The notes beneath the pieces were generated by a model that had not been told where the DNA came from, ran no database searches, and saw nothing but the letters and a program-made list of their open reading frames with translations. A DNA stretch of 64,000 nt from JAICLV01 sp036380925 (GTDB lineage Bacteria > Actinomycetota > Actinomycetes > Acidothermales > Acidothermaceae): the NCBI GenBank assembly GCA_036380925.1, contig DASVDW010000212.1:1-64000 (forward strand), read 5' to 3'. Position numbers and translations under genes: made by a program. Shown one piece after another: positions 61,873-64,000 of this stretch. The first letter of the stretch is position 1, and every line of letters starts with the position of its first letter.

Positions 61873-62256
61873 ATGCCGAACAGCGAGCAGCTCCGCAAGA
61901 TTGCCAACGTGGTCATCCCGGTCGCCGACCAAGACCGCGCCCTTGCCTTCTACGTCGACACGCTTGGCTTCGAGAAGCGGGTCGATCTGCCGTTCGGAGG
62001 CAGCTACCGATGGATCGAAGTGGGCCTGCCGAACCAGGACACGACGATCGCCCTCGCCCCTCCGCCCGAGGGCGGCAGCGCCGGCAATCGCGAGACCGGC
62101 ATCAGTTTGCAGACCGCCGACGTCGAGGCGTACCACGCGCGTTTGACGGAACGCGGTGTCGACGTCGACGCCGAGATCATGCGCATGGGCGACCCGGTGC
62201 CGCCGATGTTCTGGTTCCGCGACCCGGAGGGCAACACCCTTCTCGTCGTCCAGTGA
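61873..62256 (+). CDS. VOC/glyoxalase-family protein
   Basis: 127 aa. GAGGAGG lies before the ATG. Two beta-alpha-beta-beta-beta units: VVIPVADQDRALAFYVDTLG, FEKRVDLPFGGSYRWIEVGL and TGISLQTADVEAYHARLTER, PPMFWFRDPEGNTLLVVQ. The fold is of glyoxalase I, extradiol dioxygenase and fosfomycin-resistance proteins; FRDPEGN is the usual C-terminal tag. No catalytic role can be assigned. Confidence 0.92.
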   Translation: MPNSEQLRKIANVVIPVADQDRALAFYVDTLGFEKRVDLPFGGSYRWIEVGLPNQDTTIALAPPPEGGSAGNRETGISLQTADVEAYHARLTERGVDVDAEIMRMGDPVPPMFWFRDPEGNTLLVVQ

Positions 62257-62398
62257 TCACGAGCCGGTGAGCGCGACGAGCTGCTGCGTCGCGCGTGTCA
62301 TCGCGACGCACCGGTCGACGTCGCCTTCGACGCCGCTGCGAGGTCTCTCCACTTTTGCGTTTCGCCCCTCGCATATGGTGTCGCCGAGAGGTGACGCC

Positions 62399-62451
62399 AT
62401 GGACAGGTCGGCAAACCCGCGCGCTTCGGCGTGATGGCGGTGCTGCCGTGA
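62399..62451 (+). other. Two stacked mini-ORFs (leader-peptide-like) in front of the phosphate permease
   Basis: An ATG at 62399 preceded by AGAGGTGA opens an 11-codon frame (MDRSANPRASA) ending TGA at 62432-62434. That stop overlaps an ATG at 62434 that opens a 5-codon frame (MAVLP) ending TGA at 62449-62451, which overlaps the permease GTG at 62448. All three are linked by TGATG and GTGA overlaps. This could couple translation of the permease to the leaders. Confidence 0.35.
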
Positions 62452-63452
62452 CGGCGTTGCTCGTCGTGCTCGCTATCGGCTTCGCGTACAGCATGGGGGC
62501 GCACTACACCGGCGCGTGCATGGGCATGCCGCACGCGCTGCACGCCATCAGCGCGTGGCGAGCGTTGGTGGTAATGGCGCCGCTCACGTTGGTCGGAGCG
62601 GCGCTGGTGTCGCACCAGGTCGAGCACACCGTCGGGCACGACTTGCTCACCGGCGCCGGCCTGTCGGCCACCGGGCTGGTCATCGTCATCGGAGTCGCGT
62701 TCGGGCTGACGAGCGCCTTCAACGTGGCCAAAATCCCCACCTCCACGATTCAGATCCTGGTGTTCACCGTGGTCGGCTCCGGTCTTGGTGCTGGAGTCGG
62801 AGTTCATTGGTCGACCGTCGCCGCGCTCGCGATCGTCTGGGTGGCGGCGCCACCCGTGGCGGCGGCGCTGGGCTTCGCGTTGACGCGGGCGCTTGACCTC
62901 GTCCCCGCGACGCGGGCGCGAAATCAGCCAACGGCGGCATGCCACGTCGCGTCGTCCGGCCTGGACATGGTCGGTCTCTCGCTGGTCGCGGTCGGCGCGC
63001 TCGCGTCTTTCACGATGGGCGGCAACGACGTCGCCAACGCCACCGGCTCGCTCGTCGCCAACCACACGTTCAGCCCCTTGATCGCGGGCTTAATCGGCGG
63101 TCTCGGGCTGGCCGCCGGCGTGCTGACCTGGGGCCGACCGCTGCTGCGCAAGATCGCCTTCGACATCGTCACCGTCGACCGTCCGATGGCCACCGCGGCG
63201 CAACTCGTGCAGGCCGTCGTGGTGCTGGCCGCGGTCGGGTTCGGCTTTTTCACGTCGATGAACCAAGCGTTGATCGGCGCCATGACCGGCGCGGGGGCAG
63301 CCCGTGGACGCCACACCGTGCACAGGTCGTCATTGCGCGGCGTGCTTCGCGGGTGGGTGATCGGACCAGGCGCCGGCGTCGGCCTTGGCTACCTGATCAC
63401 CTGGCTGGTGGCCGTCACAGCGGGCAGACACGCATTGCTCGCCCGGATGTGA
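62448..63452 (+). CDS. PiT-family inorganic phosphate transporter with altered N-terminal signature
   Basis: 334 aa from the GTG at 62448; a GTG at 62392 could give a longer N-terminus. About ten hydrophobic segments. The C-terminal PHO4 signature is intact: FTMGGNDVANATGSLVANHT (189-208). The N-terminal half, where PiT proteins repeat GxNDxANA, reads SMGAHYTGACMGMPHALHAI, keeping the frame but losing the Asn-Asp. The family moves phosphate with H+ or Na+. Whether this divergent form still carries phosphate is unclear. Confidence 0.8.
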   Translation: MTALLVVLAIGFAYSMGAHYTGACMGMPHALHAISAWRALVVMAPLTLVGAALVSHQVEHTVGHDLLTGAGLSATGLVIVIGVAFGLTSAFNVAKIPTSTIQILVFTVVGSGLGAGVGVHWSTVAALAIVWVAAPPVAAALGFALTRALDLVPATRARNQPTAACHVASSGLDMVGLSLVAVGALASFTMGGNDVANATGSLVANHTFSPLIAGLIGGLGLAAGVLTWGRPLLRKIAFDIVTVDRPMATAAQLVQAVVVLAAVGFGFFTSMNQALIGAMTGAGAARGRHTVHRSSLRGVLRGWVIGPGAGVGLGYLITWLVAVTAGRHALLARM

Positions 63453-63477
63453 CCCCGGATGTGACCCCGGATAAGAC
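63442..63477. repeat. Three tandem copies of a 12-bp unit at the permease stop codon
   Basis: CCCGGATGTGAC twice (63442-63453, 63454-63465), then CCCGGATAAGAC (63466-63477). The first copy contains the permease TGA. Related CCGGATATG and CCCGGACGTGAC strings follow to 63507. It may come from replication slippage. Confidence 0.6.
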
Positions 63478-63541
63478 CCTGTGACGCCGGATATGGCCCG
63501 GACGTGACATTGGCCCCTAGCCGTGCTTGATAGAAGTTCTC

Positions 63542-64000
63542 ATGCTCGGCGCCATGAAGACATATCAGATCGAGCAGCGGCAATTGGCGTCGGCGACGAC
63601 CGCGGTGGTGCGGTCATCCCTGCTGGTGGGCGAGATTCCCGCGTTCATGAGGCACGCGTTCGGAAGCGCCGCCCGCATCCTCGCGAGCCAAGGAATCTCA
63701 CTGGCCGGGCCGCCCTTCGCCCGGTATGACCATGTCGACGGCGACCGGTTCATCGTCGAGGCAGGCTTCCCGACGACCCCGGCGGTCACACCGACGGACG
63801 ACGTGCTCGCCGCTGCCCTCCCCGCCGGGCCGGCAGCGGTGCTGACCTACGTCGGGCCGTACGACGAGATGAAGTCGGCGTACGAGGCGTTGGCGGAGTG
63901 GATCGTCCGCAACGGTGGCACGCCGGCCGGCTCGCCATGGGAGATCTACTTCACCGATCCGGCGCACGAGCCGGATCCGCAGAAGTGGCGCACCGAGATC
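63542..64000 (+). CDS. GyrI-like domain protein, 3' truncated by the window
   Basis: 153 codons with no stop before the end. It starts MLGAMKTYQIEQRQL or four codons later (MKTYQIEQ). The GyrI/SBP-like pattern is clear: VRSSLLVGEIPAFMRHAFGS, LAGPPFARYDHVDGDRFIVE, AVLTYVGPYDEMKSAYEALA and WEIYFTDPAHEPDP. Stand-alone GyrI-like proteins bind small ligands or inhibit gyrase in other species. Only a few C-terminal residues are likely missing. Confidence 0.85.
   Translation, partial: MLGAMKTYQIEQRQLASATTAVVRSSLLVGEIPAFMRHAFGSAARILASQGISLAGPPFARYDHVDGDRFIVEAGFPTTPAVTPTDDVLAAALPAGPAAVLTYVGPYDEMKSAYEALAEWIVRNGGTPAGSPWEIYFTDPAHEPDPQKWRTEI

Overview
The window is 64 kb of gene-dense, high-GC DNA from an actinobacterium. 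The evidence is the codon bias, frequent GTG/TTG starts and many ATGA/GTGA start-stop overlaps. Gene content agrees: several F420/flavin luciferase-like oxidoreductases, a PPOX-type F420 enzyme, a mycobacterial-type furA-katG pair, PadR/TetR/IclR regulators, and several proteins with cell-wall-binding repeat 2 (cwb2) domains. I cannot fix the genus; an actinomycete near the Frankiales/Mycobacteriales is a reasonable guess. I see no insertion sequence, CRISPR array, tRNA or rRNA.

Layout. 1-4.3 kb: the tail of a cwb2 surface protein, a small anchored protein, and a coupled minus-strand operon (69-aa basic protein, LuxR-type ATPase regulator, DinB-like protein). 4.3-9.4 kb: the RNA helicase HrpA and a divergent GH63-like hydrolase. 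9.4-15.9 kb: a minus-strand run with a GT-C-like membrane protein, two F420 enzymes, a sirtuin, an epimerase and a DHA2 efflux pump. The pump faces its TetR regulator across a twin operator. 16.6-21.6 kb: a methyltransferase, DUF2203, a cwb2-like lipoprotein, a small kinase, an LLM enzyme and a GNAT. 21.7-28.9 kb: carbohydrate genes, namely a secreted GH10 xylanase, a beta-phosphoglucomutase coupled to a GH65 phosphorylase, then DUF389, an aldo/keto reductase and a stress protein.

29-36 kb: an LLM enzyme, a STAS protein, then a minus-strand run of amidohydrolase, PfkB kinase, LLM enzyme, leaderless GH10 and an ECF sigma factor with a SnoaL-like tail. 36.2-40.3 kb: the most interesting region. 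An IclR regulator is followed by a class III CoA-transferase, a short citrate-synthase/citryl-CoA-lyase-like protein and a LigB-LigA class III extradiol dioxygenase, all overlapping or nearly so. CGGACA/TGTCCG dyads lie in both promoter regions. This looks like an aromatic ring-cleavage module in which the usual aldolase step may be replaced by a CoA-dependent one.

40.4-48.5 kb: a PPC/DUF296 protein, a broken MmcQ/YjbR gene, a CBS protein, two large cwb2 surface proteins (one with a ScyD-like propeller, one with a phosphoesterase domain), DUF1206, an HTH-PASTA protein, TfoX and a divergent GDPD. 48.6-51.3 kb: katG-furA with a terminator and a FurA-type palindrome. 51.4-57.6 kb: an SDR, a phospholipase-C-like hydrolase and a PadR-ABC-FtsX operon with a palindrome over its promoter. 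57.6-64 kb: an S9 peptidase, fumarylacetoacetase, a methyltransferase, a VOC protein, a divergent PiT-like phosphate permease behind two mini-ORFs, and the start of a GyrI-like protein that runs off the end.
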